Source: Haemophilus haemolyticus_M (GTDB taxonomy: Bacteria > Pseudomonadota > Gammaproteobacteria > Enterobacterales > Pasteurellaceae). From it: 64,000 nt of DNA. The position numbers were made by a program, and so were the translations under genes. Shown one piece after another: positions 42,949-52,507 of this stretch; the first letter of the stretch is position 1; the number at the start of each line of letters is the position of its first letter. The DNA lies in NCBI RefSeq assembly GCF_003490935.1, contig NZ_QQGD01000002.1, forward strand, positions 186,001 through 250,000. The letters run 5' to 3'. The notes beneath the pieces were generated by a model, which searched no databases, had not been told where the DNA came from, and was given only the letters and a program-made list of their open reading frames with translations.

Positions 42949-43566
42949 TTATTCCGCAAAAAGTGGCGAAAACCAAAAATCTAATTTCGCTGCAAGTTTA
43001 TCAATACCAATTTTATTTTGTGCAGAAAAGGCTTCTACTTGAATATCACCTTGGAATGGAAGAATCGCTTCGCGCACCATTTTTACTTGTTTACTACGTG
43101 CGCTTTGGCTCAATTTATCGGCTTTAGTAAGTAATAAAAGTACTGGTAAATCTGCTGAAACCGCCCATTCAATCATTTGTTGGTCAAGATCTTTAAGTGG
43201 ATGGCGAATATCCATCAGCACAACCAATCCCGCCAAACATTCTCGTTTTTGCAAATATTCACCTAAGGATTTTTGCCATTGGATTTTCATTTGCTCTGGC
43301 ACGGCAGCATAACCATAGCCCGGTAAATCCACCAATTTGCAATTTTGTTCCACTTCAAATAAGTTGATTAATTGTGTGCGCCCTGGTGTTTTTGAAGTGC
43401 GGGCTAAGCTTTTTTGATTGGTTAATGCATTAAGTGCGGTCGATTTTCCCGCATTTGAACGACCCGCAAACGCAATTTCAATGCCAGTATCTTCAGGAAT
43501 GGAACGAATATTCGGCGCACTCGTTAAAAAATGAGTTTTATGATAATTAAGTTTAATTTCAGACAT
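42949..43566 (-). CDS. engB: Ribosome-biogenesis GTPase EngB/YsxC
   Basis: The 205-residue small GTPase is needed for large-subunit assembly and cell division. Its motifs are G1 GRSNAGKST (35-43), G3 DLPGYG, G4 LTKADKLS and the TPGRTQLIN switch region. Length is as YihA. It precedes comM on the same strand, but the CRP-S site between them suggests separate comM induction. Confidence 0.96.
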   Translation of the reverse strand: MSEIKLNYHKTHFLTSAPNIRSIPEDTGIEIAFAGRSNAGKSTALNALTNQKSLARTSKTPGRTQLINLFEVEQNCKLVDLPGYGYAAVPEQMKIQWQKSLGEYLQKRECLAGLVVLMDIRHPLKDLDQQMIEWAVSADLPVLLLLTKADKLSQSARSKQVKMVREAILPFQGDIQVEAFSAQNKIGIDKLAAKLDFWFSPLFAE

Positions 43567-43603
43567 AAGGATTCCTTTTAAAATTGCGCTTAGAATAGCA
43601 TAA

Positions 43604-44536
43604 ATGGAAAATTTCCTGAAATTATGTCAAAATTTGCGCCAAAATTATAACCAATTCATGGCAATCCAGATGACAACAAAAACAACTTACCAATGGCCTC
43701 AATCTAAAGATATTTATCCATATCGACCAGGGCGTTTTGATGCACCAAAACATTGGCGTTATAACTTACGTAGCTTTTTAAATCGTGGCTCAATTCGTCG
43801 CTTTGAACAATTTATCAATCAGCATCCTTTTCTCGTCGATATTTTTAATACGCACTTGGATTATAGTTATCCCGTTGCTTGTCGTTTTCTGGATAAACGT
43901 TTCAATGCATCACAACGTTTTGATGCCGTTTGTGATAACCTTTTATTTTTACCCGAAAAACTTACCGCACTTTCTACGCCGTTATGGGAAAAACCATTAA
44001 GTTTTGGCGAAGTCATTCCTGATTTTGAAATGACATTAAGCATGACAACCCATCAACCAATGGAGGGATATTGGGTATTAGAGCTATGGCATAAACCAAG
44101 AAATGAATTAGTCTATTTGCTTACTTTTGCCAAATTGGACGATGCGTTGCTTATTGCTGTTGTACAAGGGCCAAATTTTGAAGGCTCAAAGGAAATGGTG
44201 AAACAACTCACCAAATCATGTCACGGTTTGCGCCCAGCCTATTTAATGGTTGAAACCATGAAATCACTCACGAAAATTCTAGGATACGATAAATTGCTTG
44301 GCATTCCGCAAAAATACCAAAATAAATCTCGCCTCATCCAAAGTAAACAATATACGGTAGATTATGATGCAATTTTTGGTGAATCGGGCGGAGAATTAAA
44401 AGATTACTGGGAATTACCTTTAGAAATGGATAGAAATCTGGATGATATTCCAAGTAAGAAACGCTCCATGTATCGTAAACGCTATGCCATGTTAGATGAA
44501 ATAACCCTCACTATAAAAGACACCATCAAACTTTAA
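43604..44536 (+). CDS. DUF535 (VirK/YbjX-like) protein
   Basis: This is a 310-residue protein if started at 43604. Alternative ATGs at 43658 and 43670 are possible, and no strong ribosome site decides. It has the DUF535 pattern: RFLDKRFNASQRFDAVCDNL, GYWVLELWHKPRNELVYLLTF, GPNFEGSKEMVKQLTKSCHG, RPAYLMVETM and DYWELP. VirK in Shigella and Salmonella is linked to virulence-protein localisation and peptide resistance. The biochemical role is unknown. No signal peptide is obvious. Confidence 0.82.
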   Translation: MENFLKLCQNLRQNYNQFMAIQMTTKTTYQWPQSKDIYPYRPGRFDAPKHWRYNLRSFLNRGSIRRFEQFINQHPFLVDIFNTHLDYSYPVACRFLDKRFNASQRFDAVCDNLLFLPEKLTALSTPLWEKPLSFGEVIPDFEMTLSMTTHQPMEGYWVLELWHKPRNELVYLLTFAKLDDALLIAVVQGPNFEGSKEMVKQLTKSCHGLRPAYLMVETMKSLTKILGYDKLLGIPQKYQNKSRLIQSKQYTVDYDAIFGESGGELKDYWELPLEMDRNLDDIPSKKRSMYRKRYAMLDEITLTIKDTIKL

Positions 44537-44659
44537 AACAATGGCGCAGATCAACGCCTGCGCCTATTTTTTCTATCGAAAAATTTTTCCTTTTAAGATT
44601 AAATTTGTGCTATCGTAGCCCACATTATTCATTCCATTGCCCTCGAATAGGAGATACAA

Positions 44660-45613
44660 ATGACAACTCAATTAGATTCACTTCGTCAAATGACCGTTGT
44701 GGTTGCTGATACTGGCGATATCGACGCGATTAAAAAATATCAACCACAAGATGCAACCACGAATCCATCTTTAATTTTAAGTGCATCAGCACTTCCACAA
44801 TACGCGCCATTAATTGATGAAGCAGTAGCGTATGCAAAAGCTCAAAGCAATGATAAAGCACAACAACTTATTGATGCAGAAGATAAATTAGCGGTAAATA
44901 TTGGTTTAGAAATTTTAAAAATCGTTCCAGGACGTATTTCTACTGAAGTGGATGCGCGCCTTTCTTACAACACACAAGCAACAGTTGAAAAAGCGCGTAA
45001 ATTAATCGCACTTTATAATGCAGCAGGCATCTCAAATGATCGTATTTTGATCAAAATTGCTTCAACATGGCAAGGTATCCGAGCTGCAGAAATCCTTGAA
45101 AAAGAAGGCATTAACTGTAACTTAACCTTATTATTCTCTGAAGCCCAAGCTCGCGCTTGTGCAGAAGCAGGCGTTTACTTAATTTCGCCATTTGTAGGTC
45201 GTATTTTAGACTGGTACAAAGCAAACTCCGATAAAAAAGAATATGCGCCAGCAGAAGACCCAGGCGTTATTTCTGTTACCAAAATCTATAATTACTACAA
45301 AGAATATGGCTACAACACCGTTGTGATGGGCGCAAGCTTCCGTAATGTAGGTGAAATTACTGAACTTGCAGGTTGCGATCGCTTAACCATTGCACCAGCA
45401 TTACTGAAAGAATTACAAGAAAATTCAACCGCACTTGTACGCAAACTAGAATACAAAGGCGAAGTAAAAGCGAAACCACAACCATTAACAGAAACTGAGT
45501 TCTACTGGCAACATAACAGTGATGCTATGGCTGTTGAAAAATTAGCAGAGGGTATTCGTAAATTTGCTGTTGACCAAGAAAAATTGGAAACCATGCTTTC
45601 AGCAAAACTTTAA
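44660..45613 (+). CDS. tal: Transaldolase
   Basis: The 317-residue enzyme of the non-oxidative pentose phosphate pathway moves a dihydroxyacetone unit between sugar phosphates. It has QPQDATTNPSLIL, the Schiff-base lysine in RILIKIASTWQGI, NLTLLFSEAQA and SPFVGRILDWYK. Length matches TalB. An AGGAGA site precedes the ATG and a dyad terminator follows. Confidence 0.98.
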   Translation: MTTQLDSLRQMTVVVADTGDIDAIKKYQPQDATTNPSLILSASALPQYAPLIDEAVAYAKAQSNDKAQQLIDAEDKLAVNIGLEILKIVPGRISTEVDARLSYNTQATVEKARKLIALYNAAGISNDRILIKIASTWQGIRAAEILEKEGINCNLTLLFSEAQARACAEAGVYLISPFVGRILDWYKANSDKKEYAPAEDPGVISVTKIYNYYKEYGYNTVVMGASFRNVGEITELAGCDRLTIAPALLKELQENSTALVRKLEYKGEVKAKPQPLTETEFYWQHNSDAMAVEKLAEGIRKFAVDQEKLETMLSAKL

Positions 45614-45633
45614 TCCATAAATTCAATATAAAA

Positions 45634-45670
45634 AATAACCGCACTTTTGAGTAATCAAAGTGCGGTTATT
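45634..45670. terminator. Uptake-sequence dyad between tal and aspA
   Basis: AATAACCGCACTTT (45634-45647) and AAAGTGCGGTTATT (45657-45670) form a perfect 14-bp stem with a 9-base loop between convergent genes. Confidence 0.88.
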
Positions 45671-45701
45671 TCTATTCGAGGACTGAATAAATCATTCAGA
45701 C

Positions 45702-47120
45702 TTATTTATTTAATTTCGCTTTGTAAGTTGGGTTCATTAAGTTTTCTACAGAAAGAATGTCATCTAATTGTTCTTCTGTTAATAAACCTTTTTCTAACAC
45801 AACTTCACGTACGCCTTTACCTGTTTGCGCACAGATTTTACCCACTAAGTCGCCGTTGTGGTGACCGATAAATGGATTCAAGTAAGTCACGATACCGATT
45901 GAGTTAAATACGTAGTTTTCACAAATTTCTTTGTTTACAGTGATGCCATCCACGCATTTATCACGTAAGTTAACACAAGCATTCGTTAAGATGTCGATAG
46001 ATTCGAACATTGCTTGACCAATCACTGGTTCCATTACGTTTAATTGTAATTGACCTGCTTCAGATGCGAAGGTCACAGTGGTATCGTTACCAATTACTTT
46101 AAAGCATACTTGGTTCACCACTTCAGGAACAACTGGGTTTACTTTTGCTGGCATGATAGAAGAGCCCGCTTGTAATTCAGGTAAGTTAATTTCTTTAATA
46201 CCAGCTCGTGGACCAGAAGAAAGTAAACGTAAGTCATTACATACTTTAGAAAGTTTCACTGCGGTACGTTTTAATGCTCCGTGAACCATTACATAAGCAC
46301 CACAGTCAGATGTTGCTTCAATTAAGTTTTCTGCTGGTACGCAAGGTAATCCAGTTACTTCAGCAAGATGTTTTACAACTAATTCTGTATAACCTTGAGG
46401 CGTATTTAAACCAGTACCGATTGCAGTCGCGCCAAGGTTTACTTCAAGGAGTAAATCGGCTGTACGTTTTAAGTTACGCACTTCTTCTTCAAGTAATACG
46501 GCGAAAGCTTTGAATTCTTGACCTACACTCATTGGCACGGCATCTTGTAATTGGGTACGACCCATTTTTAAGATGTTCGCAAACTCTTTTGCTTTATTAT
46601 CAAAACCGTCGTGTAAATATTGAATTTTATCGATCAATTTTAAGATGCTGTTATACACTGCAATACGGAAACCGGTAGGATACGCATCATTGGTTGATTG
46701 GCTTGCATTAACGTGGTCCATCGGGTTAATCACGTTATATTCGCCTTTTTTATGGCCAATTTTTTCAAGGGCAAGGTTAGCAACCACTTCATTGGTATTC
46801 ATATTGACAGACGTTCCTGCGCCACCTTGATATACGTCTGATGGGAATTGATCTAAGCATTTTCCAGTGGTAAGGATTTCATCACAAGCTGCTACAATCG
46901 CTTTTGCAATATCACTTGGAATTGCACCTAATTCACCATTGGCTAAAGCCGTTGCTTTTTTCACCATCACCATACCACGTACAAACTCTGGTACGTCAGA
47001 AATGGTTACGTTAGAAATATTGAAATTTTCTACCGCTCTTAATGTATGAATACCCCAGTATGCATCTGCTGGCACATCACGTTCGCCGAGTAAATCTACT
47101 TCTTTTCTAAATTGAGTCAT
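45702..47120 (-). CDS. aspA: Aspartate ammonia-lyase (aspartase)
   Basis: The 472-residue enzyme converts aspartate to fumarate and ammonia, feeding anaerobic fumarate respiration. It starts TQFRKEVDLLGERDVP and has GIHTLRAVENF, NPMDHVNASQSTNDAYPTGF and the lyase signature GSSIMPAKVNPVVPE. I use the ATG at 47120 (AAAGGTG upstream), not the GTG nine bases earlier. A CRP/FNR-like site lies upstream. The urease operon follows upstream on the same strand but is separated. Confidence 0.97.
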   Translation of the reverse strand: MTQFRKEVDLLGERDVPADAYWGIHTLRAVENFNISNVTISDVPEFVRGMVMVKKATALANGELGAIPSDIAKAIVAACDEILTTGKCLDQFPSDVYQGGAGTSVNMNTNEVVANLALEKIGHKKGEYNVINPMDHVNASQSTNDAYPTGFRIAVYNSILKLIDKIQYLHDGFDNKAKEFANILKMGRTQLQDAVPMSVGQEFKAFAVLLEEEVRNLKRTADLLLEVNLGATAIGTGLNTPQGYTELVVKHLAEVTGLPCVPAENLIEATSDCGAYVMVHGALKRTAVKLSKVCNDLRLLSSGPRAGIKEINLPELQAGSSIMPAKVNPVVPEVVNQVCFKVIGNDTTVTFASEAGQLQLNVMEPVIGQAMFESIDILTNACVNLRDKCVDGITVNKEICENYVFNSIGIVTYLNPFIGHHNGDLVGKICAQTGKGVREVVLEKGLLTEEQLDDILSVENLMNPTYKAKLNK

Positions 47121-47182
47121 TTGAATCACCTTTTCTGGTTAGTTAATTTGACGCCATTATAGAAATTTTAAGGAGAAAAAAC

Positions 47183-47197
47183 TTGACCAAGATCACA
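47183..47197 (-). promoter_or_regulatory. FNR/CRP-like site upstream of aspA
   Basis: TTGACCAAGATCACA resembles both FNR (TTGAT-N4-ATCAA) and one good CRP half-site. It lies about 63-77 bp before the aspA ATG. aspA is under FNR and CRP control in E. coli, so the site is plausible. Confidence 0.5.
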
Positions 47198-47275
47198 TTT
47201 TCAAGAAATGCTCTCAAGACATATTTTCATTTTTCGGATTAGTTTTTTTAGGGGAAGATAACTTGTCTATCAATC

Positions 47276-48088
47276 TTACGCAGCTTTTAACCGCTCACCA
47301 ATTTTCTCAAACAGTTTCTGAATTTGCTCTGCTCTATGCCCTAACACACGCACTATCAACCCACCTTCATTCAACTGAGATATACCAAGAAGTAAGGATT
47401 TATCTGTTTCTTGCTGTTGAAGCTGTTGCGCTATCTGCTTAATTTCTGCAGATGTTTTTTGTAAGTTAATGTGAACCAATGATCCCTGATGTGAAAAACC
47501 TTCCATTTGGCTTAAAGCAGTTAAATTCATTTTAGCCGGCAACCACTGAATACAATCCAACATCAGCGGTTTAACTTTCCCATTTTCTTGCACAAGCTGA
47601 ACTTTTAAATGAGAAGAAAATTGGCGAAATTCAAAACGTTCATCATTTGCCACTCGACCAATAGCCACAATTTCACCATAAATTAGCGTACTCTCAGGTT
47701 GCATATTGATTAACGTTTTTTGCTTAAGAGCAGAGTTCTTATGCAAAACCAACGGATGAGGTAAATAAAATAAACGACTTTTTTTATCAAGCTGAATTAA
47801 TGTATTTTGCTCGGCAAAATCTCCCTCATTCATTGCCTGAACTCGAGTAAATGCCTGCGTATTTAAAGAAAGTGCGGTAGATTTTTCGAGCGTTATTTGA
47901 ATATCAACTCGATCCCCCGCTAATAAACCTGGCGAAGAAGACATTTGCATTGCGCTAAGCCCATTTTCCCAAGAATCGGCATAAGCAGATAACGTCATTA
48001 CTTTAAAAGGTGGCGTCACAAAGTATTCATCAAGTTGAGTTTTGCCGTTTGAGGAAAGTTTGGTTGAAAGTTTGAGGGTACTATTCAT
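47276..48088 (-). CDS. ureD: Urease accessory protein UreD (UreH)
   Basis: The 270-residue scaffold binds apo-urease and, with UreF and UreG, inserts nickel and carbamylates the active-site lysine. Family features are: TPPFKVMTLSAYADSWENGL, the SSSPGLLAGDRVDIQI block, AFTRVQAM and YLPHPLVLHKNSALKQKT. It is the last gene of the urease operon. 53 bp with a small GGGGAGAG palindrome separate it from ureG. Confidence 0.95.
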   Translation of the reverse strand: MNSTLKLSTKLSSNGKTQLDEYFVTPPFKVMTLSAYADSWENGLSAMQMSSSPGLLAGDRVDIQITLEKSTALSLNTQAFTRVQAMNEGDFAEQNTLIQLDKKSRLFYLPHPLVLHKNSALKQKTLINMQPESTLIYGEIVAIGRVANDERFEFRQFSSHLKVQLVQENGKVKPLMLDCIQWLPAKMNLTALSQMEGFSHQGSLVHINLQKTSAEIKQIAQQLQQQETDKSLLLGISQLNEGGLIVRVLGHRAEQIQKLFEKIGERLKAA

Positions 48089-48112
48089 AATCTTTTCAAT
48101 TTGTAAAAAACT

Positions 48113-48134
48113 CCCCTCTTTAAAGGAGAGGGGA
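48113..48134. repeat. Short palindrome between ureG and ureD
   Basis: CCCCTCT and AGAGGGG flank a short loop in the ureG-ureD gap. The arms resemble the CCCCTCTTT...AAAGAGGGG core of the repeats at 4.9-5.2 kb, though without their flanks. Confidence 0.5.
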
Positions 48135-48141
48135 TGATTCT

Positions 48142-48777
48142 TTATCTCACTAATGCCTTAGGTTCTTCTACGTTCTTCAATAACGCATATTTTTCAATCC
48201 AACCAATCACTCCATCGAGATTTTCTTTTTTCATTAAATTGGTAAACACAAAGGGCTGACCATTACGCATACGGCGAGCATCGCGTTCCATAATGCTTAA
48301 ATCCGCGCCAACAAATGGTGCAAGGTCTGTTTTGTTAATCACTAACAAATCTGAACGAGTGATACCCGGTCCACCTTTGCGTGGAATTTTTTCGCCTTGA
48401 GCCACGTCAATCACGAAAATAGTCACGTCGGCTAAATCGGGGCTAAAAGTTGCCGATAAGTTATCACCGCCTGATTCAATAAAGACAATTTCTACATCAG
48501 AGAAACGTGCAACCATTTCATCTACTGCCTCCAAATTCATCGACGCATCTTCACGGATCGCCGTATGCGGGCAGCCGCCCGTTTCCACGCCCATAATTCG
48601 CTCTGGCGGAAGTAAACTATTTTTAGTTAAAAATTCCGCATCTTCTTGAGTGTAGATGTCGTTAGTAATGACTGCCACGCTATATTTACTCGCTATTTCA
48701 CGAGTGAGTTTTTCAATTAACGCCGTTTTACCCGCCCCAACAGGGCCAGCCACGCCAATTTTAATGTAATTACGCAT
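48142..48777 (-). CDS. ureG: Urease accessory GTPase UreG
   Basis: The 211-residue SIMIBI GTPase powers nickel delivery to urease. It has P-loop GPVGAGKTALIEKLT (11-18), the ITNDIYTQEDAEFL segment, GVETGGCPHTAIREDASMN with the metal-binding Cys-Pro-His, and NKTDLAP. I start at 48777. The longer frame adds nine residues without a ribosome site. It is followed by ureD and preceded by ureF (84 bp gap). Confidence 0.97.
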   Translation of the reverse strand: MRNYIKIGVAGPVGAGKTALIEKLTREIASKYSVAVITNDIYTQEDAEFLTKNSLLPPERIMGVETGGCPHTAIREDASMNLEAVDEMVARFSDVEIVFIESGGDNLSATFSPDLADVTIFVIDVAQGEKIPRKGGPGITRSDLLVINKTDLAPFVGADLSIMERDARRMRNGQPFVFTNLMKKENLDGVIGWIEKYALLKNVEEPKALVR

Positions 48778-48861
48778 AATGTTCCTTTCGTTTTTGATGA
48801 TCACAGAAAAAGCTCATAAGCACTTCCGCGATAGTAAAATCTCAATAAAAAATGACCGCAC

Positions 48862-49569
48862 TTACGACATATAAAGTCGCGTATAAAGTACTTCATGTTG
48901 CATTGCTCGTATATCATTCGCAAGCGTTGCCGCACCAAGCCAATCTAAATCAGGTTCTAAACTTAATTCCACTGCTTCAACAAGAGATGCTCGTAAATCG
49001 AACAAAATATCTTGCCCGTCCATTTGACTTAGGGGAATAAGTTTTACTCCGTTGGTAATTGAGCCAACCGCTGCATTGTAGTAAAAAGCATAAAGAGTAT
49101 CAGGCTTTGTTAGTCCCATTGCTTGTGCCACCATAGCAAACACTATGGGAAAATAGCCTTGCACCTCTTTATTTAAAATCGCTTGTTGAAATTGACTTAA
49201 CATCGGGTGCTGTTCATAGCGAATAAAAATTTTCAACAATCGTACACCGAGTTTAAAACTGCCCTCACGGCTTTCGCGAGCAATTTTTGTTGCAGAAAGC
49301 GAATGTTCTAACTCACACAATCTTTCAAAATCATTCTCAGCCATTGCATCAAATGCGAGGGAAAGATACGCCCCGTCGTTGTAAATCCAGTTTTGTAAAA
49401 GCTGGGTTTGCACATATTCTTCAAGAGTTGCTTTAGTCGAAACAACGCCTTGCTGGACGAAAGTTTCTAAACCGTTTGAATGGTTAAAGCCCCCGATTGG
49501 TAAAGTGGGGTCAACTAAGTGCAACAATGCACCTAAATCTGACAGGCTTCGGTTTAATGTTGGGGCCAA
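48862..49569 (-). CDS. ureF: Urease accessory protein UreF
   Basis: The 235-residue helical protein acts as a gating and activator partner of UreG in urease maturation. Typical UreF blocks are: LHLVDPTLPIGGFNHSNGLETFVQ, the LSATKIARESREGSFKLG helix, YFPIVFAMVAQAMGL and ITNGVKLIPLSQMDGQ. The frame starts with TTG at 49569 behind GGAGATGG, overlapping ureE by 16 bp. No suitable ATG is available. Confidence 0.93.
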   Translation of the reverse strand: MAPTLNRSLSDLGALLHLVDPTLPIGGFNHSNGLETFVQQGVVSTKATLEEYVQTQLLQNWIYNDGAYLSLAFDAMAENDFERLCELEHSLSATKIARESREGSFKLGVRLLKIFIRYEQHPMLSQFQQAILNKEVQGYFPIVFAMVAQAMGLTKPDTLYAFYYNAAVGSITNGVKLIPLSQMDGQDILFDLRASLVEAVELSLEPDLDWLGAATLANDIRAMQHEVLYTRLYMS

Positions 49570-50111
49570 TTTCCATCTCCGTGATGATGATAGCCGTGAT
49601 GATCATGCGAATGACTGTGCGAATGCCCGTGCCCTTGTGCGGAATTGGCTCGCAGGGCTTGGCTTAAACGGCGTTCTGCTTTTTTCGGTTCAAATCCCGC
49701 CGCTTGTAACCATTCAAACATCGGTTTATCGTAAGGCAACGTGACTTCATCGCCATCTAAAAACAGCGGAGAATGTTTATTGCCAATTTCATAACAAGCT
49801 CGAGCCATTTCAGGCAAGGTTTTTGGCGACAGCACAATCACTTCGCTTGGCAAGATTTCGATCACAATCGCCAACTCATCACTGATAAACACCACATCAT
49901 CGTGTTTCAAGCGTTGCCCCTCTTTGAGCAAACGAAACGCCACTTCACGCCCCGTATTTGTGGTTTTACGCAAAATATTCCGTTCGCTTTCATACCACTG
50001 CAATGCCACACGTTCAATAGTCTGATTAGTAATTTTGCCTTCAGACTGAAAGCTAGTTAAGTCGCCCAAAATTGTATCCATAATGGGCAAAATGGGGTTG
50101 AGGATTTTCAT
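49554..50111 (-). CDS. ureE: Urease accessory nickel-binding protein UreE
   Basis: The 185-residue nickel metallochaperone has an N-terminal peptide-binding fold and a UreE domain. It ends in a His-rich tail (GHGHSHSHSHDHHGYHHHG) that binds several Ni2+ ions. It overlaps ureF by 16 bp. It is preceded in the operon not directly by ureC but by a glutathione S-transferase-like gene (8-bp gap). Confidence 0.96.
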   Translation of the reverse strand: MKILNPILPIMDTILGDLTSFQSEGKITNQTIERVALQWYESERNILRKTTNTGREVAFRLLKEGQRLKHDDVVFISDELAIVIEILPSEVIVLSPKTLPEMARACYEIGNKHSPLFLDGDEVTLPYDKPMFEWLQAAGFEPKKAERRLSQALRANSAQGHGHSHSHSHDHHGYHHHGDGNWPQH

Positions 50112-50119
50112 ATTTCGTC

Positions 50120-50740
50120 TTATGCCTGTGGTTTTGTGCTAAACAAAACCTCATATTTTTCATTCATTTCAGCCGCCCAAGCGGTTAAATTTGGAAATTC
50201 TTTTGCAAGATCTAATCCAATTTTCTCAGCTCTGAATAAGAACCAATCAATAACTGCAACAGCCGTTAGCGTGCCAATATTTAATTCCGTGCCAAATGGT
50301 TTTAAGTCTTGCTCAAGTCTTGCAAAACTTTGACGATTACGTTCGGTTAGTTGTTGATGGCGAGCTGTCCACCATTCACTTTCAGGGCGAAGCATTTTTT
50401 CAGCCATCATCGGCACGGTATTTTCCATAATGCCATCGGCTAAATTATGCAACGCTAACGCTGCCCAGCGTGGCTTGCCACTTTCTGGAATGAGTTTAGG
50501 CTCTACCTTGCCTTTTTGGTCAAGATATTCGCAAATGAGCAAACTGCCATAAAGCCAATTACCACAATTACGTTCTAACGCTGGTACTCGACCTAGTGGA
50601 TTTGCCTGATTATGCGGAGAGCTTGCATCAAATGATGAACCAATTTTAATCAGTTCTGTTTTATCTAAGAGTTGTTGATATTTCAACGTTACCAGCACTT
50701 TACGTACATACGGGCTGGTAGTGGAGTACCAAAGTTTCAT
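50120..50740 (-). CDS. Glutathione S-transferase-like protein inside the urease operon
   Basis: The 206-residue protein has the GST fold. A thioredoxin-like N-terminus with WYSTTSPYVRKVLVTLKY and NPLGRVPALE plus LICEYLD (glutathione site) is followed by a helical C-terminal domain. It resembles YibF/YfcF-type GSTs. It lies between ureC (37 bp) and ureE (8 bp) on the same strand, an unusual member for a urease operon. A role in nickel or redox handling is only a guess. It may simply have been inserted. Confidence 0.88.
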   Translation of the reverse strand: MKLWYSTTSPYVRKVLVTLKYQQLLDKTELIKIGSSFDASSPHNQANPLGRVPALERNCGNWLYGSLLICEYLDQKGKVEPKLIPESGKPRWAALALHNLADGIMENTVPMMAEKMLRPESEWWTARHQQLTERNRQSFARLEQDLKPFGTELNIGTLTAVAVIDWFLFRAEKIGLDLAKEFPNLTAWAAEMNEKYEVLFSTKPQA

Positions 50741-50777
50741 TGTAAATTCTCCTTAAAATTTAACCGCTCTTTTCTGC

Positions 50778-52496
50778 TTAGAACATAAAATATCGTTGCC
50801 CCAATGGGACGGTATCTACGGGTTCGCAGGTAATTAGTTCTCCATCTACACGTACTTCATAGCGTTCTGGATCCACCGTAATTTCAGGTGTTGCATTGTT
50901 GTGAACGAGATCTTTTTTACCCACGCTGCGGCAGCCTTTCACGGCAATAGTTTCTTTATGTAAACCGAATTTAGCACGAATATCGGATTTTTCAGCAGCT
51001 TGTGAAACAAAGAATACCGCGGTTTGTGCCGTTGCTAAGCCTTGTGCACCATACATTGGGCGATAGAACACTGGCTGTGGCGTTGGAATTGAGGCATTTG
51101 GATCGCCCATTTTGGCGTAGCTAATAAAGCCTTTTTTAATTACCACTTCTGGTTTTACCCCAAAGAACATTGGTTTCCATAACACAATATCTGCAATTTT
51201 GCCCACTTCTAACGAACCAATATGATCCGCAATACCGTGTGCAATTGCTGGGTTGATGGTGTATTTCGCGATATAGCGTTTAATGCGGAAGTTATCGTTT
51301 CCTTCATTGCCTAACTCGCCACGTTGTATTTTCATTTTATCAGCGGTTTGCCAAGTACGAATAACAACTTCGCCAATACGTCCCATTGCTTGAGAGTCTG
51401 AACTCATAATGGAGAAGACGCCCATATCATGCAAAATATCTTCTGCTGCAATAGTTTCAGGACGGATACGGCTATCGGCAAATGCCACATCTTCTGGCAC
51501 GCGTTTATCTAAGTGATGGCAAACCATCAACATATCCAAATGTTCATCAATGGTGTTTTTCGTAAATGGACGAGTCGGGTTGGTTGAAGCGGGTAAAACG
51601 TTTGGATACATAGCTGCTTTAATGATATCTGGTGCATGACCGCCCCCCGCACCTTCTGTGTGGAAGGTGTGAATCACACGTCCGTCAATCGCTTTCATCG
51701 TATCTTCTAAGAAGCCACTTTCGTTCAGTGTGTCGGTGTGAATCGCCACTTGAATATCCATTTCATCAGCCACTTTTAATGCCGAATCAATTACTGCTGG
51801 AGTTGCGCCCCAGTCTTCGTGGATTTTTAAACCTAATGCGCCCGCTTCAATTTGTTCGCGTAGCGGATCTAAAGTTGAGCAGTTTCCTTTACCAAAAAAG
51901 CCTACGTTTACAGGCAATGCTTCTGCTGCTTGGAACATACGCTCCATATACCACGCACCCGGTGTACAAGTAGTCGCGTGTGTACCATCAGCAGGGCCAG
52001 TCCCACCGCCAATTAACGTGGTAACCCCACTTTCAATCGCATGCTGTGCTTGTTGAGGGCAAATAAAGTGAATGTGCGTATCGATACCGCCAGCGGTCGC
52101 AATTAAATGCGCACCGTTATGCACTTCCGTGCTTGCACCGATAATCATATTTGGCGTAACGTTATCCATGGTATCAGGGTTACCAGCTTGACCGATGCCC
52201 ACAATACGACCATCGCGAATACCAATGTCGGCTTTGATAATGCCTAATTTCGCATCAATGATCATCACGTTAGTAATCACAAAATCCAATACATTTGGAT
52301 TATCACGAGTTGCTGTACCGCTTTGCGCCATGCCGTCGCGCACACTTTTACCGCCACCAAATTTACACTCATCGCCTTTGGTTAATAAATCTTGTTCAAT
52401 AGTTGCCCATAAATTGGTATCACCTAAACGGACTTTATCGCCGACGGTTGGGCCATAAGTTGCTACATATTGAGCTCTCGAAATTGTTAATGCCAT
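50778..52496 (-). CDS. ureC: Urease alpha (catalytic) subunit
   Basis: The 572-residue catalytic subunit hydrolyses urea to ammonia and carbamate. Nickel ligands and the carbamylated lysine are present: HIHFICPQQ, Lys224 in ALGLKIHEDWG, HTDTLNE, HTFHTEGAGGGHAPD and the flap Cys in MVCHHLDKRVPED. Length equals that of other three-subunit ureases. It follows ureB by 11 bp. Confidence 0.99.
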   Translation of the reverse strand: MALTISRAQYVATYGPTVGDKVRLGDTNLWATIEQDLLTKGDECKFGGGKSVRDGMAQSGTATRDNPNVLDFVITNVMIIDAKLGIIKADIGIRDGRIVGIGQAGNPDTMDNVTPNMIIGASTEVHNGAHLIATAGGIDTHIHFICPQQAQHAIESGVTTLIGGGTGPADGTHATTCTPGAWYMERMFQAAEALPVNVGFFGKGNCSTLDPLREQIEAGALGLKIHEDWGATPAVIDSALKVADEMDIQVAIHTDTLNESGFLEDTMKAIDGRVIHTFHTEGAGGGHAPDIIKAAMYPNVLPASTNPTRPFTKNTIDEHLDMLMVCHHLDKRVPEDVAFADSRIRPETIAAEDILHDMGVFSIMSSDSQAMGRIGEVVIRTWQTADKMKIQRGELGNEGNDNFRIKRYIAKYTINPAIAHGIADHIGSLEVGKIADIVLWKPMFFGVKPEVVIKKGFISYAKMGDPNASIPTPQPVFYRPMYGAQGLATAQTAVFFVSQAAEKSDIRAKFGLHKETIAVKGCRSVGKKDLVHNNATPEITVDPERYEVRVDGELITCEPVDTVPLGQRYFMF

Positions 52497-52507
52497 TCTG
52501 CCCTACC

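Noticed and set aside
43604..44536. DUF535 gene as a secreted virulence factor
   Set aside because: No signal peptide or membrane helix is visible, so the VirK name alone does not support secretion.
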